The notes beneath the pieces were generated by a model. It was given only the letters and a program-made list of their open reading frames with translations. It searched no databases and was not told the origin of the DNA. Below are positions 23,125 through 32,082 of a DNA stretch of 64,000 nt, in pieces. Source of the DNA: Streptomyces sp. RKAG293 (GTDB taxonomy: Bacteria > Actinomycetota > Actinomycetes > Streptomycetales > Streptomycetaceae); assembly GCF_023701745.1 (NCBI RefSeq), contig NZ_JAJOZB010000001.1:4532501-4596500 (forward strand). Reading direction: 5' to 3'. A program made the translations under genes and the position numbers. Each line of letters begins with the position of its first letter. Position 1 is the first letter of the stretch.

Positions 23125-24313
23125 GTGCCCATACCCGACAACGCCCCCGCCCCCGGGTCGGCGCCCCACCAGGCGCCGGCCCGCCGGCCGTTCCCCGAGC
23201 GGGACCCCTGGGGGCTCTGGCTGGTGGCCATCGGGGTCATCGCCGCCGGAGTCGTGACGATCCGGCCCATGGGTTTCAGCGGCCGCGGCCTGGCGGTCGC
23301 CGTCCTCTTCGTGATCAACTGCGCGGTGCTGCTGGCCCGGACGCTGCCCGAGACCGATGTGCCGCCGCGCTTCGCCCTGTACTGGCTGACGTCCGGCATC
23401 GTCGCGGCCGCCGCGCTGATCGGCGTCAGCAGCACCGGATCGGGTTATCTCTTCGCCTTCTTCCTCGCCGGCCACATCGGCTACCGCCTCGAGGCCCGGC
23501 CGGCCCTCGTTCTCGCGCTGCTGTGCAGCCTGTTGTGCGCCGGTGCCCTCTACTTCCGCCTCGGTCCCGGCTACCAGGTCCTGCCCTGGACCGTCGGCCT
23601 GGCCACCGGCATCCCGGTCCTGCCCGGTATCGTCCGCCGCGGCCGGCAGCGGGCGATGCAGGCGGTGCTCGCGGCGGCGGAGTCCGCCGAGCGTGCCGCC
23701 CGGGCCGAGGCCAGGACCGCCGTGCTGACCGAGCGCAGCCGCATCGCCCGCGATGTGCACGACGTCCTGGCGCACTCGCTGGCCGGGATCAACATGCAGC
23801 TGGAGCTGGCCGACGCGCTGCTCGACACCGGTGACCTGGAGAAGGTCCGGGAGGCCAACGACAAGGCGCACAGCCTCGTCAAGGAGAGCCTGAAACAGGC
23901 GCAGTGGACCGTGCACGCCCTGCGTGAGGACGCGTTGCCGCTGCTGGAGAGCCTGACCGCGATGCTCGCATCGTCCGGCCACCACGACGTCCTCACCGTC
24001 GTCGGGACCGAGCGGGAGGTGCCGGCCCAGGTGGGCCAGAACCTGCTGCGGATCGCCCAGGAGTCGCTGACCAACGCGGCCCGGCACGCGCCCGGCGGGG
24101 ACGTCGCGGTGGAGCTGGTGTTCGCCGCCTCGTCGACGGCGCTGCGGATCCGCAACCGGCCCGCCACCCGTACGGCGCCCGTGAGCGCCGGCAGCGGCAT
24201 GGGACTGATCGGAATGCGCGAACGCGTCGCCCTGTTGGGTGGCACCATCACCGCGGGGCCGGTCACCGAGGGACCGGACCAGGGCGGCTGGCAGGTGGAG
24301 GCAGTGATCCCGT

Positions 24314-24321
<8 letters not shown>
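23125..24321 (+). CDS. NarL-family sensor histidine kinase
   Basis: 398 aa from GTG at 23125 (GTG at 23107 also possible; TATCGT at 23112 looks like a -10, so the mRNA may be leaderless). N-terminal 140 residues hold about five transmembrane helices. HisKA_3 follows with the phospho-acceptor H212 (RIARDVHDVLAHSLAGINMQ). HATPase_c has N box ESLTNAARHAPGG at about 312 and G box MGLIGMRERVALLGGTI. It phosphorylates the response regulator whose ATG overlaps its end. The signal is unknown; no extracellular domain of note. Confidence 0.92.
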
Positions 24322-24985
<664 letters not shown>

Positions 24986-25019
24986 CCGGAACCGTCGAGC
25001 CGCAGGGCGATGAACGGGA

Positions 25020-25070
25020 AACGACAGGAGGTGAGGTGCCGGGCGAACCGGCACCTCACCTCCTGTCGTT
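25020..25070. terminator. perfect 23-bp hairpin between convergent genes
   Basis: AACGACAGGAGGTGAGGTGC-type left arm (25020-25042) is exactly complementary to 25048-25070 around a 5-nt loop. Serves both the response regulator (plus) and HtrA (minus). Confidence 0.85.
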
Positions 25071-25084
25071 CCTGACCGCCAGGG

Positions 25085-26842
25085 TCAGTTCTTCTCGTCG
25101 CCGTCGCGCTTGCCGAGGGTGAGGGTGGCGGTGGAGGTCTTGCCACCGCGGGTGTAGGTGATGGTGACCTTGTCGCCGGGCTGGCGCTGCCAGATGGCGC
25201 CGATCAGGGTCTGGCCGCTGTCGATGACGGTGTCGTCGAACTTGGTGATGATGTCGCCGGGCTTCAGGCCCGCCTTGTCGCCGGGGCCGCCGGGGACGAC
25301 GGCCGGGTTGCCGCTGTTGCCGTTCTCGGTGACCTTGGCGCCCTCGCCGCGGTACTGGGTGTCGAGGGAGACGCCGATCACCGGGTAGACCGGCTGGCCG
25401 GTCGCGATGAGGTTGGTGGCGACGCGCTTGGCCTGGTTGATCGGGATGGCGAAGCCGAGGCCGACGCTGCCGGCCTGCGTCTGGCCGTCACCGCCACCGC
25501 CGCCGGCGGACTGGATGGCCGAGTTGATGCCTATCACCGCGCCGTTGGCGTTCAGGAGCGGGCCGCCGGAGTTGCCGGGGTTGATCGAGGCGTCGGTCTG
25601 GATGGCGCTCATGTACGAGGCGCTGGCGCCCTGGCCGTCGCTGGAGGCGACCGGACGGTGCATGGCGCTGACGATGCCGGTGGTGACGGTGCCGGAGAGG
25701 CCGAAGGGGGCACCGATGGCGATGGTGGCGTCGCCGACCTTGGTGCTGTCGGAGTCGCCGAGCGGGATCGGGTCGAGCTTGGCGTCACCGGCGTTCTTCA
25801 GCTTGATGACGGCGACGTCGTAGCCCTGGGCGCGGCCCACGACCTCGGCGTCGTACTTCTTGCCGTTGGAGAACGTCGCGGTCAGCTTGCCGCCGTCGGC
25901 GGCCGGGGCCACCACGTGGTTGTTGGTGAGGATGTGGCCCTGCTTGTCGAAGACGAAGCCGGTGCCGGTGCCGCTCTCGCTGCCGCCCGACGCCTCGATC
26001 GTCACGACGCTCGGCAGCGCCTTCGCGGCGATGCCGGCCACGGAGTTCGGCGCACGGTCCAGGACCTTCTGGTCCGAGGACGAACTGACGGTGGTGGAGT
26101 TGGAGTCGTCCTCGTGCCGCGCGGCCCAGTAGCCGACGCCACCGCCGACACCACCGGCGACCAGCGCGGCCACCAGCACGGCGGCGACCATCGAACCCAG
26201 GCCGCGCGGCTTGCGCTCGGCGGGCGGCGGTACGGGCACGTGAGCGCCCCACACCGGGCCGCCGGGGCCACCCGGCTGGCCGGGCTGCGGGACCGCACCG
26301 GCGTACTGCGGGAACTGCGCCGTCTGCGGGGCGCCCGGGTACGGCTGCTGGGCGTGGGCCTGCGACGGGTCGGGCTGCGGCTGGCCGGGCGCCGCGGCCG
26401 GCACGGCGGCCGGCGTGGCGTACGGGTCCGCGGCGGGCGTGGCGTACGGGTCCGCGGCGGCCTCGCTGTAGGACGCGGCGACCTCGCGGTACGACGCGGG
26501 CGCGGCGGGCTCCCCGTAGGACGGGGCGGGCTCGCGGTACGGCGTTTCGGGCTCGCTGTACGCCGCGGGCGGCGTGGGGTCGCCGTGCGACACGGAGGCC
26601 GGGGCCGGTGCGGGCAGGGCGTCGGCCACCGGCGCGGCGGGCGCGGGGATCCCGTCCGGGGCCGGCGGCACCACCGGCAGGACGGCGGTCGGCGGCTCGG
26701 CCGGGGGCACGGGCGGGGCGGCGGGAGCGGCGGGTTCGGCCGGGAGGGCCGCCTTCGAGAGCTCGCCGCGCTCCGGCGCGACCGACTCCGCGCCGGACTC
26801 GGGCGCAGCCGGGACCTGGCCGGCCTCGTTCTCGGTGCTCAC
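25085..26842 (-). CDS. HtrA/DegP-type membrane serine protease with PDZ domain
   Basis: 585 aa, GTG at 26842 with AGGAGA upstream. Residues 1-205 are a cytosolic Pro/Ala-rich region with short repeats (DPYATPAA three times, SYSEAAA-like). A transmembrane helix lies at about 214-232. The trypsin-like domain has His 308 (LTNNHVVAP), Asp 343 (GYDVAVIKL) and Ser 424 (NPGNSGGPLLN), all present, so it is active. One PDZ domain is at about 480-575 (GDKAGLKPGDIITKFDDTVI). Degrades misfolded proteins outside the membrane; the disordered N-terminus is typical of Streptomyces HtrA. Confidence 0.95.
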   Translation of the reverse strand: MSTENEAGQVPAAPESGAESVAPERGELSKAALPAEPAAPAAPPVPPAEPPTAVLPVVPPAPDGIPAPAAPVADALPAPAPASVSHGDPTPPAAYSEPETPYREPAPSYGEPAAPASYREVAASYSEAAADPYATPAADPYATPAAVPAAAPGQPQPDPSQAHAQQPYPGAPQTAQFPQYAGAVPQPGQPGGPGGPVWGAHVPVPPPAERKPRGLGSMVAAVLVAALVAGGVGGGVGYWAARHEDDSNSTTVSSSSDQKVLDRAPNSVAGIAAKALPSVVTIEASGGSESGTGTGFVFDKQGHILTNNHVVAPAADGGKLTATFSNGKKYDAEVVGRAQGYDVAVIKLKNAGDAKLDPIPLGDSDSTKVGDATIAIGAPFGLSGTVTTGIVSAMHRPVASSDGQGASASYMSAIQTDASINPGNSGGPLLNANGAVIGINSAIQSAGGGGGDGQTQAGSVGLGFAIPINQAKRVATNLIATGQPVYPVIGVSLDTQYRGEGAKVTENGNSGNPAVVPGGPGDKAGLKPGDIITKFDDTVIDSGQTLIGAIWQRQPGDKVTITYTRGGKTSTATLTLGKRDGDEKN

Positions 26843-27021
26843 AGCGGTTCTCCTATGGTCAGAGCGCGGGTGTCGGACTGGTCACAGCATTTCCCACTGG
26901 GTGTCGGACCGCCGTAAGCGGTAGCTGTGTATGGCCCGCGTATGGAGCCGGGGGTGTGGCGGTGCCCAGGCGCGCGCGGTCGGCTTTCCACCGCGACGCG
27001 CAGCGATGGCACCATAGCCCG

Positions 27022-27852
27022 GTGACTTCTGCGCATGCGGTCCGGGATGCGTTCCCGGACGGGAACCCGATCCAGGTCGTCGCCCACCGGGGGGCGTCCG
27101 AGGACGTACCCGAACATACGCTCGCGGCCTACCGCAGGGCCATCGAGGACGGTGCCGACGCCCTGGAATGCGACGTCCGGCTGACGGCCGACGGCGAACT
27201 GGTCTGTGTGCACGACTGGCGGGTGAACCGGACGTCCAACGGCCGCGGCGCCGTCTCGTCGATGGAACTGGCCGACCTCGCCACGCTGGACTTCGGTTCA
27301 TGGAAGGGGCAGCACACCGACGGCGAGGCCCCGGACACCACCGATGACGAGCGCAGCAGCGTGCTCACCCTGGAGCGGCTGCTGGAACTGGTGGCGGACA
27401 CCGAGCGGCGGGTCGAGCTGGCGATCGAGACCAAGCACCCCACCCGCTGGGCCGGCCAGGTCGAGGAACGGCTGCTGGAACTGCTGCGCCGCTTCGGCCT
27501 CGACGCGCCGCCGCCGGGGGAGCGCTCCGCGGTGCGCGTCATGAGCTTCTCGTCCCGTTCGCTGCGCCGCGTGCACACGGCGGCGCCGGAGCTGCCGACC
27601 GTCTATCTGATGCAGTACGTCTCGCCGCGGCACCGCGACGGCCGGCTGCCCGCCGGGGTGCGCATCGCCGGTCCGAGCATGCGGATCCTGCGGGCGAATC
27701 CGGGGTACGTCGCACGGCTGCACCGGGCGGGGCACCGGGTCCATGTGTGGACGGTGAACGACCCGGCCGACGTCGACCTGTGCGTGCGGCTCGGGGTCGA
27801 TGCGATCATCACCAATCGGCCGAAGCAGGTGCTGTCCCAATTGGGGCGGTAA
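27022..27852 (+). CDS. glycerophosphoryl diester phosphodiesterase (GDPD)
   Basis: 276 aa from GTG at 27022, preceded by CATAGC-like -10, probably leaderless. Motif HRGASEDVPEHTLAAY carries the catalytic His and metal Glu, and ALECDVRLTADGELVCVHD the metal Asp and second His; VWTVNDPADVDLCVRLGVD closes the barrel. Cytosolic, single domain, normal length. Hydrolyses glycerophosphodiesters to glycerol-3-phosphate and alcohol in phospholipid turnover. Divergent from htrA-type gene with 180 bp between. Confidence 0.93.
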   Translation: MTSAHAVRDAFPDGNPIQVVAHRGASEDVPEHTLAAYRRAIEDGADALECDVRLTADGELVCVHDWRVNRTSNGRGAVSSMELADLATLDFGSWKGQHTDGEAPDTTDDERSSVLTLERLLELVADTERRVELAIETKHPTRWAGQVEERLLELLRRFGLDAPPPGERSAVRVMSFSSRSLRRVHTAAPELPTVYLMQYVSPRHRDGRLPAGVRIAGPSMRILRANPGYVARLHRAGHRVHVWTVNDPADVDLCVRLGVDAIITNRPKQVLSQLGR

Positions 27853-27995
27853 ATAACGGTATTACGGGGAGTGCACCGGCGCGTTCGGACCGTGTTCGAC
27901 CGATGTGAGTGCCCCAATAGATCGCAGTTGGCTTGTTTCCGGTCCAGTCCAAGGGGGCATTCATCCCGTGGCGTGGGGTGAAGGAGGTCTCGGGG

Positions 27996-28541
27996 GTGGC
28001 GTTGGTGGTGGCCCAAGAGGTGCCGACGTCCTCGACCATGGCCCTGTCGCATGGTCCGATGGGCGTGGCGGAGGCACGGCGCAGGCTCCGAAGTGAGCTG
28101 TGCGCGCACGAGGTGCCGGAGCCGGTGGTGGACGACGCGGTGCTGATCCTGTCGGAGTTGCTGAGCAACTCCTACCGGCACGCGCGGCCCCTCTGCGACG
28201 GTCCGGACGAAGAACCCGGCGAGGTGGACGACGCGGCCGACCCCTGCGGCATCCGCGCCGCGTGGCGGATCGGGGACGACGGCCTGCTCAGCGTGGAAGT
28301 GACCGACGGCGGCGGCCCGACCCGCCCGCTGCCGGCCAGCCCGTCGCTCACCGCACGCGGCGGCCGCGGGCTGGGCATCGTCAGCAACCTGTCGCTGCGC
28401 TGGGGTGTGCGGGACGGGCCGGGCGAGGTCACCGTATGGGCCCTGCTGCCGGTCAGGAGCCGGCACGCGCGGCGCGACGACCTGGCGCCGCGGCTGGACA
28501 TCCCGATCGATTTCGCGGACCCGTTCGACGATCTTCCGTAG
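27996..28541 (+). CDS. ATP-binding protein (RsbW/anti-sigma-like)
   Basis: 181 aa from GTG at 27996, chosen because AAGGAGG at 27981-27987 precedes it by 8 nt; upstream alternatives lack a site. GHKL kinase fold: VVDDAVLILSELLSNSYRHA (N box), LLSVEVTDGGGP, TARGGRGLGIVSNLSLRWGV (G boxes) and VTVWALLPV. An acidic insertion (DEEPGEVDDAAD) interrupts the middle. Streptomyces carry many such kinases that may regulate sigma factors. No partner sigma or anti-anti-sigma is adjacent. Confidence 0.85.
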   Translation: MALVVAQEVPTSSTMALSHGPMGVAEARRRLRSELCAHEVPEPVVDDAVLILSELLSNSYRHARPLCDGPDEEPGEVDDAADPCGIRAAWRIGDDGLLSVEVTDGGGPTRPLPASPSLTARGGRGLGIVSNLSLRWGVRDGPGEVTVWALLPVRSRHARRDDLAPRLDIPIDFADPFDDLP

Positions 28542-28714
28542 CGGTCCCGGGTCGGAACCGGCCCCGGACGAGGCCGTGGGACGGCCTTCGGACGGCGATC
28601 GTTCGCCGCTCTTTCCCGGATCCGTCGAAGGTTTCCCCCGCGCGTTTCCGGCTGGGGGCCCGGCGAGCGCTAGGCTCACGGCCGAAACGTAGCCGTACCG
28701 GGAGAGATCGAGCC

Positions 28715-29677
28715 ATGGCCAAGAAGCGCCCGACGAAGACGAATGCCCCGCAGATCGTCGACGGGGAGATCCCAGTAGTCGGCGCGCGGGAGCCGTGCCC
28801 CTGCAACTCCGGCCGCCGGTACAAGGCGTGCCACGGCCGCGAGGCCTCGCACGCGGTGACCGAGCTGGTCCTGCGGCCCTTCGAGGGGCTGCCCGGCGAA
28901 TGCGACTGGGTGGCGCTCCGCGAGCTGGTGCCGGCCGCCACCGTCGAGCTGACCCTCAAGGGCGGGCTGCCCGCGGACGTGCCGTCGCTGACCCTGGCGA
29001 CCGTGCTGCCGATGGCGTGGCCGGGGCTGCGCCGCGACAGCGGCAAGGTCCTGCTGGGCCTGCAGAACGACACGGCCTCCGGCGACCTCAGCCGCGGTCT
29101 CGCCGACATCCTGCAGCGCGCGCTGACCGCCGAGCCGGGCTCGCCTGTCGAGGGCGCCCGCACCGACGGCGACGGCCCGCGCATGCAGGACCTGCTGGAC
29201 CTGGACGCGCCGTTCGAGCCGGTGGTGCACACCGCGTTCGAGTTCTGGCTGGAGAACGCCGGTGACGCCTCCGGCGACATCGCCGCCTCGCTGGAGCGCG
29301 CCAACGCCGCGGCCATCCCGACCGTCCGGCTGTCCGGTGTGGACGCCGCGTACTGGTGCGAGACGCCGGACAAGAACCACCTGCGCTGGGTGATGTCGCA
29401 CCCGGAGGAGCAGCTCCTCGACGCCATGGCGCGGCTGCACGCCGCCGGGGCGTCCTCGCTGGGCGACAACACCCGTCTGGTCGGCTCGTTCCGTGCGCAC
29501 GGGCTGGTCGTACCGGTGTGGGACCTGCCGGTGGGCATGGGCGCGGACGAGGTCGAGAAGCCGGCCGCCGCGTTCGGCGAGCGGCTCCTGGAGGCGCTCG
29601 GTTCGACCGCACCGCTGACCGGGGACGAACGCCGTGCCCGCAGCGGCTTCATGAACCGGCAGATCACGCTCAGCTGA
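28715..29677 (+). CDS. DUF5926 protein with N-terminal SEC-C zinc motif
   Basis: 320 aa, ATG at 28715, GGAGAG at 28701-28706. SEC-C motif at about 28-45 (REPCPCNSGRRYKACHGR: CxC...CH zinc ligands), as at the end of SecA and many nucleic-acid-associated proteins. The remainder is a conserved actinobacterial domain with no known activity (ELVLRPFEGLPGECDWVALR, WVMSHPEEQLLDAMARLHA). DUF5926 in Streptomyces sits near oriC-linked house-keeping genes. Function unknown. Confidence 0.9.
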   Translation: MAKKRPTKTNAPQIVDGEIPVVGAREPCPCNSGRRYKACHGREASHAVTELVLRPFEGLPGECDWVALRELVPAATVELTLKGGLPADVPSLTLATVLPMAWPGLRRDSGKVLLGLQNDTASGDLSRGLADILQRALTAEPGSPVEGARTDGDGPRMQDLLDLDAPFEPVVHTAFEFWLENAGDASGDIAASLERANAAAIPTVRLSGVDAAYWCETPDKNHLRWVMSHPEEQLLDAMARLHAAGASSLGDNTRLVGSFRAHGLVVPVWDLPVGMGADEVEKPAAAFGERLLEALGSTAPLTGDERRARSGFMNRQITLS

Positions 29678-29692
29678 GCCGGGCGGAACGGA

Positions 29693-29718
29693 GGCGGCCC
29701 GCACTGCGGCGGGCCGCC
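29693..29718. terminator. hairpin after DUF5926 gene
   Basis: GGCGGCCCGC (29693-29702) pairs with GCGGGCCGCC (29709-29718), 6-nt loop, no T tract. Placed 16 bp after the stop codon. Confidence 0.7.
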
Positions 29719-29791
29719 GCGGAACGAGTGACTCCGGTCACAACTCCGCCTGCCCACCGGCAATTACGGCTTCCGGTTGCATCTCGCGAAT

Positions 29792-29869
29792 TTGCGTACG
29801 GAAGAAATCTTGTTACCGTTTAAACAGCCCGGTCGCTGGTGCATCCCCCGTCGCCAGCGACCGGGTTTT
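29792..29869 (+). ncRNA. candidate small RNA: promoter-like pair plus strong T-tract terminator
   Basis: TTGCGT (29792-29797) and TACCGT (29814-29819) 16 bp apart look like a HrdB-type promoter. Next comes a 12-bp perfect hairpin CCCGGTCGCTGG (29828-29839)/CCAGCGACCGGG (29854-29865) with a C-rich loop and then TTTT. The DUF5926 terminator is 110 bp upstream, so this is not its terminator. If real, the transcript would be only about 45 nt. No gene follows in the same direction. Confidence 0.4.
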
Positions 29870-29945
29870 GCCATGCCCGGATCCCCCCTCACCAGGCGAT
29901 GTCCGGAAGTTGATCTACATTGGCTGATTTTCTGTTCAGCTATTG

Positions 29946-30593
29946 CTACCGATTGCTACCGGCCCGTAGCAGCATTCGCTCACTTCCCGCCGAAGCGAAC
30001 TCCGCAACAGCGCTGTAGATCTGCGCCGTGCCGTCAGCCGGCGAAACCGCTTTCACCGTCCGTTCGCGCGGGGTCTCGCACGAACCGGGACCGTTCCCCG
30101 CCCCGACCGGGCACTCCACCCGCACCGTCCGGCCGTCCGGGCGCATCAGGGTCAGCACTCCGCCGAGCGGGCCGCCGGTCCCGTTGCGGTAGTACGTACG
30201 GGCCCAGGTGTCGCCGCCCACCGCGATGGTGCAGGTCTGCGCCTGGACGCCCTCGGGCGAGGCGAGTTGGGGCCCGCAGGCCGCGACCGGCCGCGGCGCG
30301 GCGGATCCGGCGCCCGAGCCCGCCCCGGAGCCCTCGGACGACCCCCGGGCGGACCCCGCGGCCGAAGAACCGCCGGGGGCCGGCCGCAGCCCCGGGAGCA
30401 GCCCGTCGACGGGCCCCGCACCGGGACCGTCCGCCACCGCCGGCACGGACCGCGGCTGGTCGCTCCGCGCCGCGCGGGCCGGCGGACCCGCCGAGTCGGA
30501 GGGACCCGCGGTGGCGGCGGCCAGCGGCAGCACCACCGCCAGCGCGATCACACTGGTGAGGGCGATCATGCGCAGATTCGGAGCGCGCTCCAT
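29946..30593 (-). CDS. secreted hypothetical protein
   Basis: 215 aa, ATG at 30593. Signal peptide about 1-30 (NLRMIALTSVIALAVVLPLA). A long low-complexity Ser/Gly/Ala/Pro region at 30-95, then a beta-rich C-terminal half with two Cys pairs (PVAACGPQLAS, QAQTCTIAVGGDTWART, VRVECPVG, GSCETPRERTV) likely to form disulfides. I do not recognise the family. Exported, perhaps wall-associated. Confidence 0.75.
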   Translation of the reverse strand: MERAPNLRMIALTSVIALAVVLPLAAATAGPSDSAGPPARAARSDQPRSVPAVADGPGAGPVDGLLPGLRPAPGGSSAAGSARGSSEGSGAGSGAGSAAPRPVAACGPQLASPEGVQAQTCTIAVGGDTWARTYYRNGTGGPLGGVLTLMRPDGRTVRVECPVGAGNGPGSCETPRERTVKAVSPADGTAQIYSAVAEFASAGSERMLLRAGSNR

Positions 30594-30661
30594 CGGGTTC
30601 CACCTGTCCAGGATTGCGGCTGGTGCGGTGCGCCGAACCTATCGGGCCGATCACGCCGAAA

Positions 30662-30699
30662 AGGGGGCCATTGCCCCGGATACCGGGCAACGGCCCCCT
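30662..30699. terminator. nested hairpin downstream of prim-pol-like gene
   Basis: AGGGGGCC-A-TTGCCC on the left pairs with GGGCAA-C-GGCCCCCT on the right. Suited to end the minus-strand prim-pol-like transcript that stops at 30817. Confidence 0.7.
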
Positions 30700-30794
30700 G
30701 CTGCTACCCGAACGAGTGACGGCGCCGAGAGCCCGGCACACCGGGCCGGCGCGCGCCTCTCCCCGGCCCCCTCACCGCGTGGAAGTGCGTCAGG

Positions 30795-30838
30795 TCAGTA
30801 CGTGAGGCGCGTTCCGTCAGTACGTGAGGTGCGTTCCG
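30795..30838. repeat. 22-bp tandem duplication at a gene end
   Basis: Two adjacent 22-bp copies (30795-30816 and 30817-30838) differ at one base. The first stop codon of the minus-strand prim-pol-like gene lies in the second copy, and the other copy repeats its last codons. Confidence 0.75.
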
Positions 30839-31503
30839 TCCGGTGCCGTCCGGCCCGCGCGGACGAGGGTGTCCACGATGAGCGCCACGCTCGGCAGCCA
30901 CGGTGACGTGGTGCCGTCGTCGACCACCGGCGGCCGGATCCACCGCAGTTGTCCCGCACTGCTGCTCGACGGCGGCAGCGCCACGTAGCCGCCCTCCCCG
31001 TGATAGCGCAGCGAGCTGGGCACCCATTCGTGGGAATCGAGCAACTCGCCCAACTCCTCCAGGGAGTAAGGGGCGACGAGCAGGACGAAGCGCGTCGGGG
31101 TGGCCACCACCGGGCCGAGCCGGACGCCCAGCCGGTCGAGGGTGTCCAGGGCCCGCGCACCGGCCACGGCCGGCAGGCTGACCGCCGAGACGCGGTCGCC
31201 CGTCGCGAGCACCACGGGCGCGTCGGGGCGGGCCGTCCACCACCAGCGCACCATGCGCGGGTCGCGGGTGGCCGCCATGAGTCCGGGATCGTGCGGGTGC
31301 ACGCCGGGGACGGGGCAGTCCGGCCGCGGGCAGGCGCATGGCTGCGCTCCCGCCGCCCGCCAGGAACCGCGGCGGTCGTGCCCGACACCGGGCACCACCG
31401 GCCATTTCCACTGTTCCGTGTAGGTGAGAACCGCGCTGAGCAGCGCGGACTGGCCTCTCCACCGGAGCGAGAGCTTGCGTCGCCTTCCGAGGATCTCGCG
31501 CAT
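30817..31503 (-). CDS. prim-pol-domain protein lacking the catalytic acids
   Basis: 228 aa. ATG at 31503 with AAAGGAA upstream. The fold matches the N-terminal domain of actinobacterial bifunctional primase/polymerase proteins: LSAVLTYTEQWKWPVVPGVG, CACPRPDCPVPGVHPHDPG (zinc-like Cys), TRDPRMVRWWWTARPDAPVV. Where catalytic relatives carry the DhD pair there is VSAVSLPAVAGARAL, so it is probably inactive and may serve as a binding or structural paralogue. Conserved gene neighbours (PP2C, pepP) suggest a core function. Confidence 0.75.
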   Translation of the reverse strand: MREILGRRRKLSLRWRGQSALLSAVLTYTEQWKWPVVPGVGHDRRGSWRAAGAQPCACPRPDCPVPGVHPHDPGLMAATRDPRMVRWWWTARPDAPVVLATGDRVSAVSLPAVAGARALDTLDRLGVRLGPVVATPTRFVLLVAPYSLEELGELLDSHEWVPSSLRYHGEGGYVALPPSSSSAGQLRWIRPPVVDDGTTSPWLPSVALIVDTLVRAGRTAPDGTHLTY

Positions 31504-32082
31504 AGCGCAAAGTTCCTTTCCGTTAACGCTCAGAGGATCTGCCCATGACACAACGTAATCTCGAGCACACCGCTTACAAGGCAGCGCATCACGCTGCTAG
31601 CCGAGCGTGGAACGTGGCGAGGGGTGGCGCACGCATGGCGCTTGCTGTTCTGTCTGCTCTGTATGCCGCGCTGTGCGGTTCCGCTGGGTGTGGGAACACC
31701 CCGCCACTCGGGGGTAGGCCGGCCGTCATCTACTAGTAGGACGCTGGAGCCAGACACCGGGTTCCTACCCACCACCGTGAATATGACGCGCTGTTGGACG
31801 GCATCAGTCGACCGTCAATTGTCTTCGGGTGTGGTCATTTTCGGCCAAGCTTTCGGAGTACGACACCACTCCTTCTACCAGCACAATCCTGGACATGCCC
31901 ACGATCAGGCGTGTACAAGTGGAAAACTGGTAGCGGCGCAGCACGATATGGGGGTTTGCGATGCTATTGACGCAATTGACCTGCTTCATCAAGCCCCGCA
32001 CGCGAGTCGGCAAAAATCCTGAATCGCCGACAAATAGCATGGTTCGTCGCGCAGACCGTGATCTCACGGGAAGCCGTCGGCC
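31504..32082. other. 579-bp region without a convincing gene
   Basis: Between the divergent prim-pol-like and PP2C genes. A 63-codon frame at 31545-31736 (MTQRNLEHTAYK start) uses CTT, GCT and TCT codons unlike its neighbours and lacks a ribosome site. There is a 10-bp palindrome CTACTAGTAG at 31731-31740 and AT-rich stretches at 31830-31860 and 31965-32040, with TTGACG and TTGACC elements near 31967-31981. Likely promoter DNA, possibly with a remnant of foreign sequence. Confidence 0.45.

Noticed and set aside
31624..32022. 132-codon open frame in the gap before the PP2C gene
   Set aside because: No ribosome site, no domain, and it spans likely promoter sequence.
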